64,000 bases of DNA, from assembly GCA_951804985.1 (NCBI GenBank), contig OX638130.1, positions 130,399,593-130,463,592 on the forward strand, in the 5' to 3' direction. Below are positions 12,461 through 24,499 of the stretch, in pieces. A model generated the notes under the pieces. That model saw only the letters and a program-made list of their open reading frames with translations, was not told where the DNA came from and searched no databases. Source of the stretch: Dryomyza anilis (Eukaryota; Arthropoda; Insecta; Diptera; Dryomyzidae). Within the stretch, counting starts at the first letter, position 1, and each line of letters begins with the position of its first letter. The position numbers and the translations under genes are program-made.

Positions 12461-12688
12461 AAATATGTGCTCTTTGTGACCAAACTAGTAAATACGCACG
12501 GAATATGGATTCTACAAACATTTCAAGGAATGGCACATGATAATACAGGAATTACATACAATGATCCCACTTTTGTCCACACACAAAAAATTCGAAAAAA
12601 TATTCTACGGCTTGAGACAGATGCAAAAAATGTGTTCCAAATGAACACAGCGAATGATGTATTATGTCTGAAAAATATTGAAATTTAA
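12461..12688 (+). pseudogene. piggyBac-like transposase remnant, C-terminal part
   Basis: Continuing the frame from GGTATA, the sequence reads K-I-C-A-L-C-D-Q-T-S-K-Y-A-R-N-M, equivalent to the family's KxxxLCDxxTxYxxNM block. A stop-ridden stretch follows, and near 12620 C-K-K-C-V-P-N-E-H-S-E-stop-C, which resembles the C-terminal cysteine/histidine domain of piggyBac transposases. Most of the region between these blocks, including the last catalytic aspartate, has been lost. The other open frame here (12467-12688) is out of register and not meaningful. Confidence 0.75.
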
Positions 12689-13093
12689 AAAAAAAAATGT
12701 GTATTGTTTTAAATAATTGAAAAAAATTAATTTAAATAAATAAAAGATGATTTTATATCCAATTGTGAAAAAAATAGCAATGAGTCATTTGACCCAATTT
12801 GTATAGAAGGGGTATGTTTGCAATTTGTGAAGAAGGGTTAACAAAAATCCTTTTAACTCTATCAAATCTCTCAATCCGACAAATAACGGGATGTGCTGAA
12901 TGCTGCTCAATTGAAAGGTAGATCAAATAAGACTTGCAGATGTTCCAGTAATGAGATAGAGATTGAATGTGCATTTTTTAAAATGTTGGGAAATAAAATT
13001 TGAAAGTGCTTTAAATTTTTTCAATTTTTTTTGTTATTTTGGTTCATTCATCATTATTCATCAAATTTGCCATACATTTTGAAAATCTTGTCA

Positions 13094-13356
13094 TCTTTTC
13101 GTTTTTTTGTCCTAACTTTTTACTGGTAAATGGTAAAATAGTGGTTTGAAGGCATTAATTGTTTGTTTGTAAAGCACCTATCGATTGGCATCATTGTTTA
13201 AAAATTATTTGCCAAACATTTTTCTTGCAAATAAAAAAAAAATATTTTTAAAAATTGATACCAATCATTTGGTGCTTTAAAAACAAATAATGAATGCCTT
13301 TACACCACTTTTTTATATTGTACAAATTAAAAGTTATAGCAAAAAAACGAAAAGAT
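13094..13356. mobile_element. Imperfect foldback repeat with CTTTTCGTTTTTTTG ends
   Basis: The left arm (13094-13165) starting CTTTTCGTTTTTTTG and containing AAGGCATTAATTGTTTG matches the reverse complement of the right arm (13280-13356). The overall length is about 263 bp with an AT-rich centre. Divergence between the arms suggests an old, immobile copy. It encodes nothing. Confidence 0.65.
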
Positions 13357-16062
13357 TCGCCCTTTTGGCATGATTGAAATTAGTGAAAATTCATATTCAC
13401 CCTTTTGGTTTTGTTTTTTGTGGCTAGAAAAATCCAACCAAACCACACATGAAATTAGCACAGTATACTGGAGGAAAACCTATATTCAAAGACGTAAAAA
13501 AAAATCAAATGTCAAAAAATACACAATCGCCCATTTGGCATGATAGTGACGATATCCAAATTCGTGTATATTTGAATGGTTGCTATAGTAGAGCCACATA
13601 ATGCTTGTTTTGAGCAGCCCTATCCCGTCTATTAAATTTCCTGAAATATCGGATAGAATATCAAAGAAGTAGAATATAGAACAGTTTGATAGAGACACAT
13701 TTCCTATAAAGTACTCAGACTTACCAGGTGCTTATCCATGCAAAATTACTTAAATTGTTTACTGAATTGTTTCAAATGGCTGAGACATATTTTCTATAAT
13801 AGTTGGTACTTTGTTTATTATGATGGGTTCCAAACCTAACTCAAAATTACCATTTTGGACTACTGCCTCCCTCCGGGGTTAATACGCGATTTTTAACTGG
13901 TTGTTCCGATTAACAGGGATTATCAATGAGAATGGGAATATATGATTTGTATAGGAGAGATAATAATAAACCAAATGAAAGCAGTTTATTGTGGTACACA
14001 TGCACTACATCATTTTGCAACCAGCATAAACTATTATGGTACCTCAATTTCAATAAACGAAATGATTTGTTTATGTATCATTTTGTAATTTACTATTATG
14101 CTGTTCCCCTTATGAATCAGACTCTGTCCTATTAACTGCAATTCTTCGAATTCGACTAAATTTGACTATGACCATGGACAACTCAGCAGTATCGAAATAC
14201 AAAACTGATATCTGCATTTCCCACGAAATGACGCATTAATTAACAAATCATTTACAAATTTTATACATTTATGAGTTTATTATTTCCTGTTAGTTGTTGT
14301 GTTATTGTATAATTTTTGATTATTCGAAGAAGGTACTCGATGCTGATGGCAACATGCTGTCACCGGCATATTCAATTACACAACGACATATCTAAAATCA
14401 AAAGTTGCAGTGGTATATTTACAATGTACAAAGTGATGTTGATGCAAATCATGCCATAAAAAAATTACAAATGTCACTGGCATTAGTAATAGTCGGAGTA
14501 GTTCGTATTGTTGCGCAGAACTGTCTATGGAGGTAGGACCGGGCTGGGTCGGCCGGGGCAGCTGGAATGTCTAGTTAACACTCTGTTAAATGCTTGTCTA
14601 ACATGTGTTTCGAGTGCTGTATTTTTTAATGTACTCGTAATTAAAATTTAATTGCTACACATTTGCGACGTAATGTAATAATTGCGCGATGCTAATTAAT
14701 GCAAATGCATAATTATTTTGGTGGACAAATTGCAATAAATCGTATAGGAATTAGTAATGAAATGAAAAAAACTGCTCTAAGAATATACTTAATATATTCA
14801 AAATTGATATTGAACTAATTTTTTTATTGTATTTATAATACTCAGCAGAAATAATAGCACCGGAACTATTTTAAACGTCACTTTAAATTTGTTTATCACA
14901 TAAATGCTGGTTATTGACAGTAATGTTCCTACTCCAACCTCTAAAATTCCTTATCGTAAAAATGTCCTATATATTTAGGAAACAATGCTCTTTATTGATT
15001 TCTGCTTTAAATCAATTCTGATAGTGATCGTTAATATTGAATTTAAAAAGTTAAGGACTTTAGGTCCCATTATAAATGTCGATACTGTGAAAAAACTTTT
15101 GACTTTCGCAAACTCATTTTCATATAAACGGCATATGTTACTTTGGACTTTATGTTCTGTCCCTATGGTCCCTCTGAAAGCTATTAAATCGAAACAATGC
15201 CATGTAAATCGTTGCGACAGCAGCAATCAACGGCGATTTCCATTAACCGCTGGCACTGGCAACACTTCCTACCACCTACCACTCCTACACCACTCCGAAG
15301 CAACACTTTTCAATCAGTGCCACGCAGTGTTGCACCAACGAAATGTCATTAAAACTGCAATTTTCATTATTGAAAAGGCAACACTGTGCGATACGAAAAC
15401 GGGCTGACTAGGCGGATATTCGTACCCGACATAGGGGCTTGAGCTGTCTGTGCGTAGCACCAGCAGGCGTTGACGACGATTTCCAATTTAATGTTCAGAG
15501 TCCATGCGGCAGTCACCGACACGTTGAGCGCATTTTTGGCAAATTACATTGAAAGCGACGCAATTAACGAGTTGACTTTGCATCTCTGCCACAATTCGTC
15601 AAGTATTGCGCATCTGTGGCATTTCCAATGCCGAATGAAGGCGAGATTTGGATCGATATGTTCTACATGATGGGCAAGCATTAAGACACTGATGAACAGG
15701 AATTAAATTCCTGGAATTTGAATAATAAAAATTCTTAATCTGATGACAAATTGTTTTGTGATAGTTTTAAAGCTATTTTCGATTTAAATAATTACAAAAT
15801 CTCGGAATTAAAAACATTTTTAATTAGAAGAGCATTGCAATTGAGAGATTTTCGAATTAAATTGAGATTTTTATATTAATATTTGTTAAATACCAAAAGA
15901 TATTTATATATTGTAGATGGAATACAATTCGCACATCTGGGTAGTGGTTTAAAAATCCTCTTTTGAGTTCCTGGACTGAATTCAGCAGCATGCGATATGT
16001 TTAATATTTCACTCTCTATTCTCTTGAGCACCGAATAACCGTAGGATGGTAATCCTGTTTTA
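13357..16062. other. No recognisable gene; mostly unique-looking DNA
   Basis: Composition shifts from AT-rich to more balanced at about 15220-15670. Open frames at 14985-15407 and 15470-15670 show no domain, no signal peptide and no splice-compatible neighbours. The direct text and its complement show no large repeats. It could be intronic or regulatory. Confidence 0.45.
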
Positions 16063-17229
16063 TACACACAGAAAAATAAGATAGGTTAATCAAACTGAAA
16101 AAAGTTGTTATTAAACCATTTTTCTATTTTGTATTGAAAACACAAACAACAAGTACAATTCAGGTGGTTAATCTAATCGATAAAAAATTGTTAAAATAAA
16201 TTGAGACATTTTTAACTATAAAAATAGTTAAACTAATCGTAAGAATTATAGCATATAAATTTAACCATAAAAATGGTGACTAACCACTGAAATGGTAAAA
16301 CTAACCAAATAAAATTGTAACTTTACTATTTTCGTTGGTTATCTAACCGAAAAGATGGTTCCGACGCAATTATCTCCTCTCTTCTCTCTTTACGATGAGA
16401 ATATTGATGCTTTGAACAAAATGAGACAACTCGTTCGTTAATATTCAGTGACAAACTATTCGTGGATGTGCACACCGGTTGATTTAAGTGATTTTCAATT
16501 AACTTATAAATTAAAAATTTAAAATGAGTTTTTGAAATAGTGAATTGTTCAATATATTGTGTGTTCTGCAGACGGATGATCCAGATAATCCTGACAATTC
16601 TGACATCGTTAATTTTATACAGCAGTGGCAACAGCGGAACATCACTGACATCGAATATCCTTCATGTTCACAGGCATCCAGTTCTTCGTCTAATGACTTT
16701 GTTTGTATGTATATGCAAAATAAATCATAAATAATTCTAAATTTTTAGGATTTTCAATAAATGTTGAATGACCATCGAACTGGTGAATATGTTCTGCGGT
16801 TGGAAAAAGTAGATGACGCTGGGAAGAAAATCTTAATAGATGCGCAGAAATACGTTTAAATATTATAAATATATTTATTTAGTACTTTATACTACCGTGA
16901 AATACTATTTTTCATGGTAAATAAATAATTTTTAATGAAAATAAACTTTTTTTTTTTTTGGTAAATAAACTATTTTTATGGTAAATGAACTATTTTCCAT
17001 GGGATCTATTTTCATGGTACACGAACAATTTTTCATGGTAAATGAACTATTATTCATGGTAGTCGAACTATTATTCTTGGTAGATGAACTATTTTTCATG
17101 GTAAACGAACTATTTTCACGAACTATTATTTTAAGAATTTTTAGTCGGTTCGATTTACCACGTTTTTCGGTCACTGCAATTTTAACCGTCGCTTTCTGTT
17201 AGATTTACCTATCTTTTTCTTTGTGTGTA
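16063..17229. mobile_element. Large MITE-like element, TACACACA ends
   Basis: Inverted ends are visible: TACACACAGAAAAATAAG with ATAGGTT at the left, and ACCTATC with TTTTTCTTTGTGTGTA at the right. The left interior has repeated AACTAATCG/AACTAACC motifs. The right interior (16900-17115) is a degenerate tandem array of about 25-30 bp built on CTATTTTTCATGGTAAATGA. It has no transposase. The terminal CACACAGAAAAA is shared with several other families in the window. Confidence 0.75.
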
Positions 17230-17434
17230 GGTATTACAATGGTAAGTATTCGAGGGAAACAAGCCGGGAATAAAATCGGGAAATACACGACTTTATTCAA
17301 CCAGATCGTGGGTTCACTCGTTCTCCTCGGGCATCAAACCAAGCCCATCCCTTCGGTTCTAAATAGAACCACGCATAATCCGTTTTTCGTTTGTGGTATA
17401 ATCTTCCTGGGTCTGTTTTCCCCGACATTTTTGA
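17230..17434. other. Short unassigned segment
   Basis: This moderately GC-rich stretch lies between a MITE and a SINE. A 72-codon open frame at 17221-17439 begins inside the MITE end, so it is not a credible gene. Confidence 0.4.
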
Positions 17435-17628
17435 TATAATAATGATAGTTTGGCGCTACAGTCCTATAAGAACTAGGCCGAGCTCTCTCACCATTTTGAG
17501 CTGTGCGTGTTATATTTGTACTCAAAGTGGTGGAACCTAGTTTAATATCGAATCCGAACGGCGGGTGAGATGTTTTATACTCGTAGGTTTGCTATTTACT
17601 GTCGAGAGGTAGCGCGGTAAGAAAAATA
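17435..17628 (-). mobile_element. SINE fragment, tRNA-headed family, head missing
   Basis: The minus strand carries the family body: GGTAGCGCGGTA, CTCTCGACAGTAAATAG, ACCCGCCGTTCGGATTCG, AACACGCACAGCTCAAAATG and the tail ATTATTATATC. The tRNA-like head with its promoter boxes is absent, so the copy is 5'-truncated as usual for reverse-transcribed insertions. It is related to the copies at 21018, 27434, 55802 and 57948. Confidence 0.8.
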
Positions 17629-17699
17629 GGTACCGACGCTATTTTTGATATTGGCAAATTTAAAACAAACATCCACCGACACTACACCATACATCCAAA

Positions 17700-18384
17700 T
17701 TTTTAATATTATGTAAAAAATTTTTTTTTAAATAAATTAATTTAAAAATTTCGAAAAAAATAAAATTCGAAAAAAAATGTCCTTAAAAAATAAAATTTTA
17801 ATAAAAATTTTAAACTAAATAATTTTGTGCAAAAAATTAAAAAAAGAAATAGTTCGGCAAAATGTTTTCGTAAAGAACAAAGATTGTCCGAAATAAAAAT
17901 ATTGGAAAAAAAAATCACAAAAAGAAATTTAAAAAAAATGTATTTAATAAATATAACATTTTATTAATGAAAATTTGTAATTACAAATAAATATATTATA
18001 AAACACTTTACTAATTTATTCACGTTGAGCAAGCACATTATATAAGAAATAACATACAATAACTACTTGGGAACTGAGAAATATGGTAAAAAATGAACGA
18101 AAAATAAATATTTTGATTGAAAGTTGATTTGATGAACAGCATTCTTCAATATTATGTATATATATATGTTGAATTTTATGTATTTGTTCATTAATATTTC
18201 GAAATGTGTTCTTCACATACACTTTATCATATTGAAGAACACTTTTTCGGTCATTCATCAGATTGATAATGAATTCATAACATTGATGTTTTATAGTTAT
18301 CAATATTATGAATCGTTCTTCAATACAATGAATCGTGGTTTGAAGAACGAAATGCATCAATATGACGATTTTTTTCTATGTAAA
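17700..18384 (+). mobile_element. Right half of an ATGATGAA-type MITE
   Basis: The segment parallels 47870-48538 base for base over long stretches, including TTGAGCAAGC, TAAGAAATAACA, CACATACA, ATATTGAAGAACA and the closing TTGAAGAACGAAATGCATCA. The left third is an A-rich TTCGAAAAAA zone seen in the other copy as well. The left terminus of the family is not present here. Confidence 0.65.
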
Positions 18385-20991
18385 TATGGACATCTTTTGA
18401 GCGTAGAAAAAGTAAGATATAAAACTGTGTTCATTGGAATTTTTTTAAAAAATCGTTATTTCAAATATAATAAAACATTTTGTACTACATCATAATTCTT
18501 AATTTGATTTCGTATCATTATAAATTATTGCAATTTTCACAATTTCAAATAAAAAAATCTCTATTTCATTGGAAATTTTCTTCTTTTCTGTTGGAAATGG
18601 TGTAAAGTACTTGAGACAAGATATTCTTATTTTAGTCAATCATTAGTCCGCTATGTGCTGATGCCGAAAAGTGAAACGTTTCAAGAGCTGCATTGACTTA
18701 AGTACTTCGATTGATCTTAAGCCTAACTTAAGGTATTTAACGCACTCAATGTTGATTGCGTATAAATCCATTTATTATTTATACAAATATTGCGCCATGT
18801 CTACAATGTGGTAGGTATTTATTTTTTATTTGCTCAGGCATGCTAACAAATTCTGAAAACAACGTCATGCGCGCTTTCGCTCCCAGACGCATAGGCGCGC
18901 CAACTGGGCCCCATTTGCAAGAGTTTGAACTGGAGATGTGCTGGTGATGGAGATGCATTAGATAAGCAACAGACACTGCCTTGCGCTTAATTTATGCTAA
19001 TGAAATGAGCTTTATCAAGCACTCCAAATGATGCCAAAACAGCGGAGTTACTACGACTTGTGTTATCAGCGACCAAGCCATGCGAGCGACTAAAGCTGCT
19101 TCTCAAGCATTTCGCTTGAGTGGAACTCCAAATGGAAAGCGTTCGTAGCACCACCAAACAGGGTTGCATAAGGTGGCAAATATTTGAATATTATTCGGCA
19201 TGAAATGTTATTGATGTGGGAGGTAATCGCGAATGTCTGTCTGCTTGACAGCCAACTCTTGTCACCGGTGGGATGTTGACAGGCATCAGCCAGAGACTTG
19301 GGCATTAAGTCGTATCGTTCATTTGTCACTCATAATAGTTTTATAATTTATGTTTTTACTCACAGACCCCAACCGTCGCTTGCATAATGAACATAAATTT
19401 CTTAAATTGCATTCACTGCAAACAGAGATCTGCAAAACTTTCGATTTTTAAGAGCCTCAAAACGTGGAACGAAATGCCGACTGTCTGAACATGCAAGACA
19501 CTCCAAGTGAGCTGTTTAAGTGGCCGGCTGGTCGGAAGGCGCCGAGAAATAGAGAAGAGCAGATGCAATGAAGAGGAACCAAATTGCAAAAAGTTGAACA
19601 AAACACAAAAACTGAGCTGTGAAGTTCAAAAATATTGACTAAAGTGAAATTGCATTCCGATGCAATGACGCTAAAGCGGGTTTCAAACGACGAAATATAC
19701 AGTCTTAGTGAAATGAAGGGCGAAGACACTTTAAATTGTACATCATACCGATTTTTTCTATTATTGCTCTAGTTAATATTATTTCCCTCTTTGGAGTGCT
19801 CCATCAACCTCAACCTTTTCAAAGACTTTATTACTGCATTTATTCCACTTCATATAATGTTTATTTCGACGCAGGTCTTTTTACTGTTTCTCTTATGATT
19901 CTTCTTCTTTTAAATTTCTACGTCGTCTTTGCCCTATTTTTATTTTTATTTTATTTCTCTTTCTTTTGCTGCTTTAACACGTTTACTATGTTAACAAGTT
20001 CATGGGACGTGCATTACAACGGTCCCTGCCGACAAGTGCGGCTGCCGGCAACGGGGGAAATGCTAGTGCCTTGGTGCCACACCTGAGCAGCGCACGTACT
20101 CGACTCGAGGTGCATTGGCCGGCTTATTTTTGGCTCCAGTTTGCAAGTTGTACTGGTGCCAGATGATGGCGTCGATGAAGACGGAATGATGGTAATGCCT
20201 AAAACTTGCACTTTTCACTGCAAGGGCACAGAGTAAATAATGCTTCAATCAATAGTGTTATATAAGATATGTGCAATGGGGATGGCACACAAACCATGAG
20301 TCGCTGAGTCTGAATCCGCTTCTGTAGATGTTTAACACAAAATGCACAATAATAACACTACAAAATGATAACATTTTTGCTGTACTTACCAATGATGCCA
20401 ACTAGAGGGGAATTTCCCAATTGGCGGGGAATTTTAGTCTTATAAGGCATATTGCAACTTTAGGTCGAATTTCATATCAAAAAATTTTAAAACAAACGTT
20501 TTCAATTTAAGATTCGATATCTCAATACTATAAATAATTTTTGAAATGAATTGAAACAGCATACTTTGACATCAATGACATCCATTCGTTGGAAAAAATC
20601 AAAATAGTTTGTTTAGAATGTTGCAGGTAAAATCGGAATCGATCGAAAACTGGAAAATGCCTATATGTTTCAATCATTAAAAATGTAGCAAATGTGAGAG
20701 ATCGTAATTTAACTTCTCATAAACACAATCAAATAAATACGATTTATGGACCTAGATAAATTTAATTAAACAAAAAACTACTTAATCATTTTTGATGTTT
20801 TGTTTTTAATTAATTTAATTTAACATGCCCCTTAATAGTTGAAAAAATGTTGTTTTTAGTATTTTTAAGATTGCGATAATTGGAAATTTCGAAACTAAAA
20901 TTTAAAAAAATTTCGAATTTTTTGATACAGTTCTTGGTTAAATTTTATTTTCGACATAGTTTGCTCCTATTTAAAAATACTTCTATCTACA
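18385..20991. other. Unique-looking DNA, no confident gene
   Basis: The part from 18880 to 20240 has balanced composition and no repeats, like host DNA. A hydrophobic plus-strand frame (19736-20086) and a minus-strand frame (20063-20248) are open. The latter contains a stretch, about 20100-20195, with plausible acceptor TTTTAG and donor CAG-GTGTGG, but no recognisable domain, so I do not call an exon. From 20240 to 20990 it is AT-rich. Confidence 0.4.
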
Positions 20992-21017
20992 TAAATTGCC
21001 CATTTTTAGTACTAAAA

Positions 21018-22596
21018 ATAATAATAATTTGGCACTACAGTCATATAAGAACTTCCCATTAAGCAATTTAGGAGCGCTCTGAAATTGGAGTAATAAAGGA
21101 GACCAATTTTTGAGTGTTTTATGAGCCCTCAGAAAAATGACTCTTAAAGATTCTCATTTAAGACTGTTTTCGGAACTCTCAAAAATATTACTCATAAAAG
21201 ATTCATATTTAAGAGTTATTTAGGAGCACTTATAAATAAGACTCCTAAAAGCATCAAAAATAAAATTGCGCTCAGAAAATAGACTCATAAAAGTTCTATA
21301 TTTTAGAACGTTTTAGGAACGCTCCAAAATTTGACTCATAAAAGAGTCCCATTTATGAGAGCTTTAGGAGCCCCCTCAAATCAAACTCATAAAATCATCA
21401 AATTTAAGAGCATTTTAGGAACACTCAGAAAAGGGAGTCATAAAAGTTTCTTATTTATGCTGGCTTTAGGAGCCTACTGTTAAAATAAAATTGATATACT
21501 TATATTCGTTTTGAATTTAAAATCAAATGAAAAATAATAAAATATTAGTGTAAATTCAACAGACAAACCTACATTCTAAATGGATTTTTTAAAATGAATG
21601 CATTTTCTAACGGATGACTGGACTAAGATAAACATGAAAATGTACTATGTTGAATTAATTTCAGACATATTTTATACTTCTGAAGAAAGAAAAACTCCAA
21701 TAATGAAGCAATTGTGCTGTCTGGAAATTCTCAAAAATGTGAATGTTTTAAGAATAATTTAAAATGTTCAAAAATACGCGGATTTTTGCGCTCTTTAAAG
21801 CGTATGCACAACCCAAGTTTCTGTAGCCGTTTTAGGATTTTTTCAGTGCTCAAATATGAGTGTTTTAGGAGTAATAACAGTGTCAGAAATATGAAGGTTT
21901 TTGGGCTCATAAAACGGAGCCTTCTACCCAGGGGTTGGGCTCTTTTTAGAGCTCAAATATGAGTGTTTTAGGATTAATAAAAGTGTCAGAAATATGAAGA
22001 TTTTTGGGCTCATAAAATGTTGACCTCTACCCAGGGGTTAGGAATCTTTATAAATGCTCATATATGAGTATTTAAGAAGTAATAAAAGTGTCAGAAATAT
22101 GAGGGTTTTTGGGCTCATAAAATGGTGCCTTCTACCCAGGGGTTGGGAGCCTTTTTGGGCTCTTTTTAGAGCTTAAATATGAGTGTTTTACGAGTAATAA
22201 AAGTGTCAGAAATATGAGTGTTTTTGGACTCATAAAATGGGGCCCTCTACCCAGGAGTCCGGAGCCATTCGGACTCTTTTAAGTACTCATATATGAGGGT
22301 AACACTCATATATATGACACTTTTAGGAGTCTTAAAAGACTCAAAATGTTTGCTGGGCTAGGCCGAGCTCTCTCACCATTTTGAGCTGTGCGTGTTATAT
22401 TTGTACTCAAAGTGGTGGGACCTACAGTTTATTGCCGAATCCTAACGGCGGGTGAGAGCTTTTCATAAGCAAAGTTTTACTCTCGTAGGTTTGTCATTTA
22501 CTGCAGAGAGGTAGCGCGGTATAGAAAAATGTTTCTATGAAAAGATGTTGTTAGCCCCAAGTCCAGACTTAAACCGGGGACCTTTTCAGCCTCGGC
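21018..22596 (-). mobile_element. SINE copy split by a later insertion
   Basis: Direct copies of a 26-base host segment (20992-21017 and 22597-22622) flank this element, giving a clear target duplication. The SINE tail (ATAATAATAATTTGGCACTACAG on plus) lies at 21018-21054 and the body and head lie at 22358-22596. The head retains GTCCAGACTTAAACC on plus but has lost the A-box region. The intervening 1.3 kb is another element. Confidence 0.85.
21055..22357. mobile_element. Subterminal-repeat element inserted in a SINE
   Basis: It begins CCCATTAAGCAATTTAGG and ends TTTGCTGGG; the ends pair imperfectly (CCCA-AGCAA with CCCAGCAAA). The left half is a degenerate series of about 90 bp centred on ACTCATAAAAGATTCATATTT and TTTAGGAGC. 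The right half has four roughly 105-130-bp units with GTGTCAGAAATATGA, TTTTTGGGCTCATAAAA and CTACCCAGGGGTTGGG. No protein is encoded. The architecture fits a non-autonomous DNA transposon with subterminal repeats; the superfamily is not clear. Confidence 0.7.
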
Positions 22597-22622
22597 TAAA
22601 TTGCCCATTTTTAGTACTAAAA

Positions 22623-24499
22623 TACAAACTTTAATTCGATCCAGTTTTTAATTCAGTTTAAACTAGATGTAATTTCATTTAGTGCAGATATTTCACAAAT
22701 AATTAAAATATCATATTAAATGAGTAATAAGTATCTATCTCTCTGTAAAGTTTGTAAAAAATCGGACATTTTGATTTGGAACTTTAGATTTTTGAAATAA
22801 GTAAAAATTAGCACTAAAAAACTGGACCTTAATTAATAAATATATTACGACTTACTAATTTAAAATCATGTCATGCTAAAATTAGAGAATTGAAGATATA
22901 AACAAAAAAGATAAATGAAGATATAAACAAAAAAAAATACATATTAAATGAATATTTGTTCTATGGGATATTTCGATTTTTATTAAACATGTAGTAAACA
23001 CTATTTAATCTCAGTGTGATTAAATTACGAGCGAGGAATTTTATAGTAAATTTGGGAATTTTGTTATGAATATCGGGGACAATGCAAATATGAGTTGGCA
23101 TCACTGGTACATACATTAATTCCGTATAACACCAGAAATCTGCTGAGTTTTTTTGCTATTACGTAACGTTGTTAAGATAAATTTGTAAAAACTAAAAAAG
23201 ACAAAAAAATTAGTTAAACATATTGGACAACCATGTTCATTATTTTGTACATCGTCTGAACATAACTGTTGAAAGAATTTTTCAAAAATACTCTTGAAAA
23301 TTTGTATTTATTTTTTATAATTTTTAGATCAAAATATCTTAAAAACATATCGGAATATAAATGGTTTTAATTCGTGGCTTTAACCTTCAGATATATTTTC
23401 ACCTTTTGATATTATTTTGATAGAATTTTAAACTTTTTTAATTAAGACGGTATCTGGAAAATGATTGCATATTGTATATCTTTTGAAATACAGATTGGTT
23501 TTTCAAATAGTTTAACATTACTTGAAGGGTACTAAGTTGAGTTCAATTGCAATATTGGTGTAAAGTGGGAAACATTTTCTGGAGTAAAGTGGAAAACGTA
23601 AATTAAACAATATTGTTGTAATTTTAGTGAAAATATTGCGTTATATGAATTATTTAAATGGTATAGCCAAGAAAAAAACTTCAATAGCCAAACTTCAAAC
23701 CAACATTTCTTTAACTACATCAAAAGAAGAATTTTGTACAAATTGCTTGAATAAAATGCCAAAGAAATTAAATTTCAACAATTCATTGAACTGCAATATA
23801 TGCAGACGCCCTGCGTATTTTAGGCAGATTTTATTTAACGTATCTATTTAAGTTAAACTGGAAGTTAATTTATTTCAATTTTATTTTGCTGCATAAAATG
23901 CAGGATATTTCCGATTTGAAAAGAGATATCTAAAAACGAATCTTTTTAATTCAATACCTCATTTCATTCACTTAAAAATGCCAATTAGAGAAAAGCCATT
24001 CTCAGGCAAACTTATTCCCAAATGAAGCTTTATACCGAAAACCAAATACCGAATCTGAAAATCTCAAAATATCCAAGAACCCTAATTATACCAATTTTAT
24101 ACAATATATAGTAAGATTAGAGGCTTACAAAATATAAATTATTTTGTCAAGTTTAAATGTACTGTTGTCCGTCTGTGTTGACCGCTTATAATGATTAATA
24201 CATCGAATGCCATACTTTGGATTAAATGCATAAGTATTTCCTTGGGGCAACTGGTTTAGCGCATCTCTGTAGTGGACAGATGGACTCAAAGAAATGACTG
24301 CATAACCAGTCATGCTTTCCCATAGTGAGCCTATTGGTCACGATGCTCGAAACCGCAGACACGTCGTCAGTTTACTTCAAGGAAGCATTGTGGGATAAAA
24401 ACAAGCGAAAATAATTTTTCTTGATGCAGTAGCAGCAGCTAATATGACAAAGTACTCAAATGTACGATGTACGATTAAAAATAGAAAAATGTAGACATA
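22623..24499. other. AT-rich DNA without a recognisable gene
   Basis: The sequence is strongly AT-rich and non-repetitive by eye. Small frames at 23627-23851 and 24125-24313 lack domains. Nothing regulatory can be defended. Confidence 0.5.

Larger units (their letters stand above)
6797..12841 (+). mobile_element. Decayed piggyBac-like element, interrupted by nested insertions
   Basis: The outer boundaries are TTAA on both sides (6797-6800 and 12838-12841), the target site of the piggyBac superfamily. The adjoining ends match as inverted repeats: CCCATCTGCACAAATTG at the left and the complement of CAATTTGTGAAGAAGGG at the right. A subterminal palindrome TGGGTCATTTTGACCCA lies at 7004-7020, and a related GTCATTTGACCC lies near the right end. 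Between the ends are transposase remnants at 7142-7523, 11625-11656 and 12461-12688, separated by two tandem Helitrons (7524-11624) and a dispersed repeat (11657-12453). With those removed, a deletion derivative of about 1.1 kb remains. The assignment rests on the coding matches together with the TTAA duplication. Confidence 0.88.

Noticed and set aside
19736..20248. Hydrophobic plus-strand frame and a possible minus-strand exon near 20100-20195
   Set aside because: No recognisable domain; splice-like ends alone are too weak in this composition.
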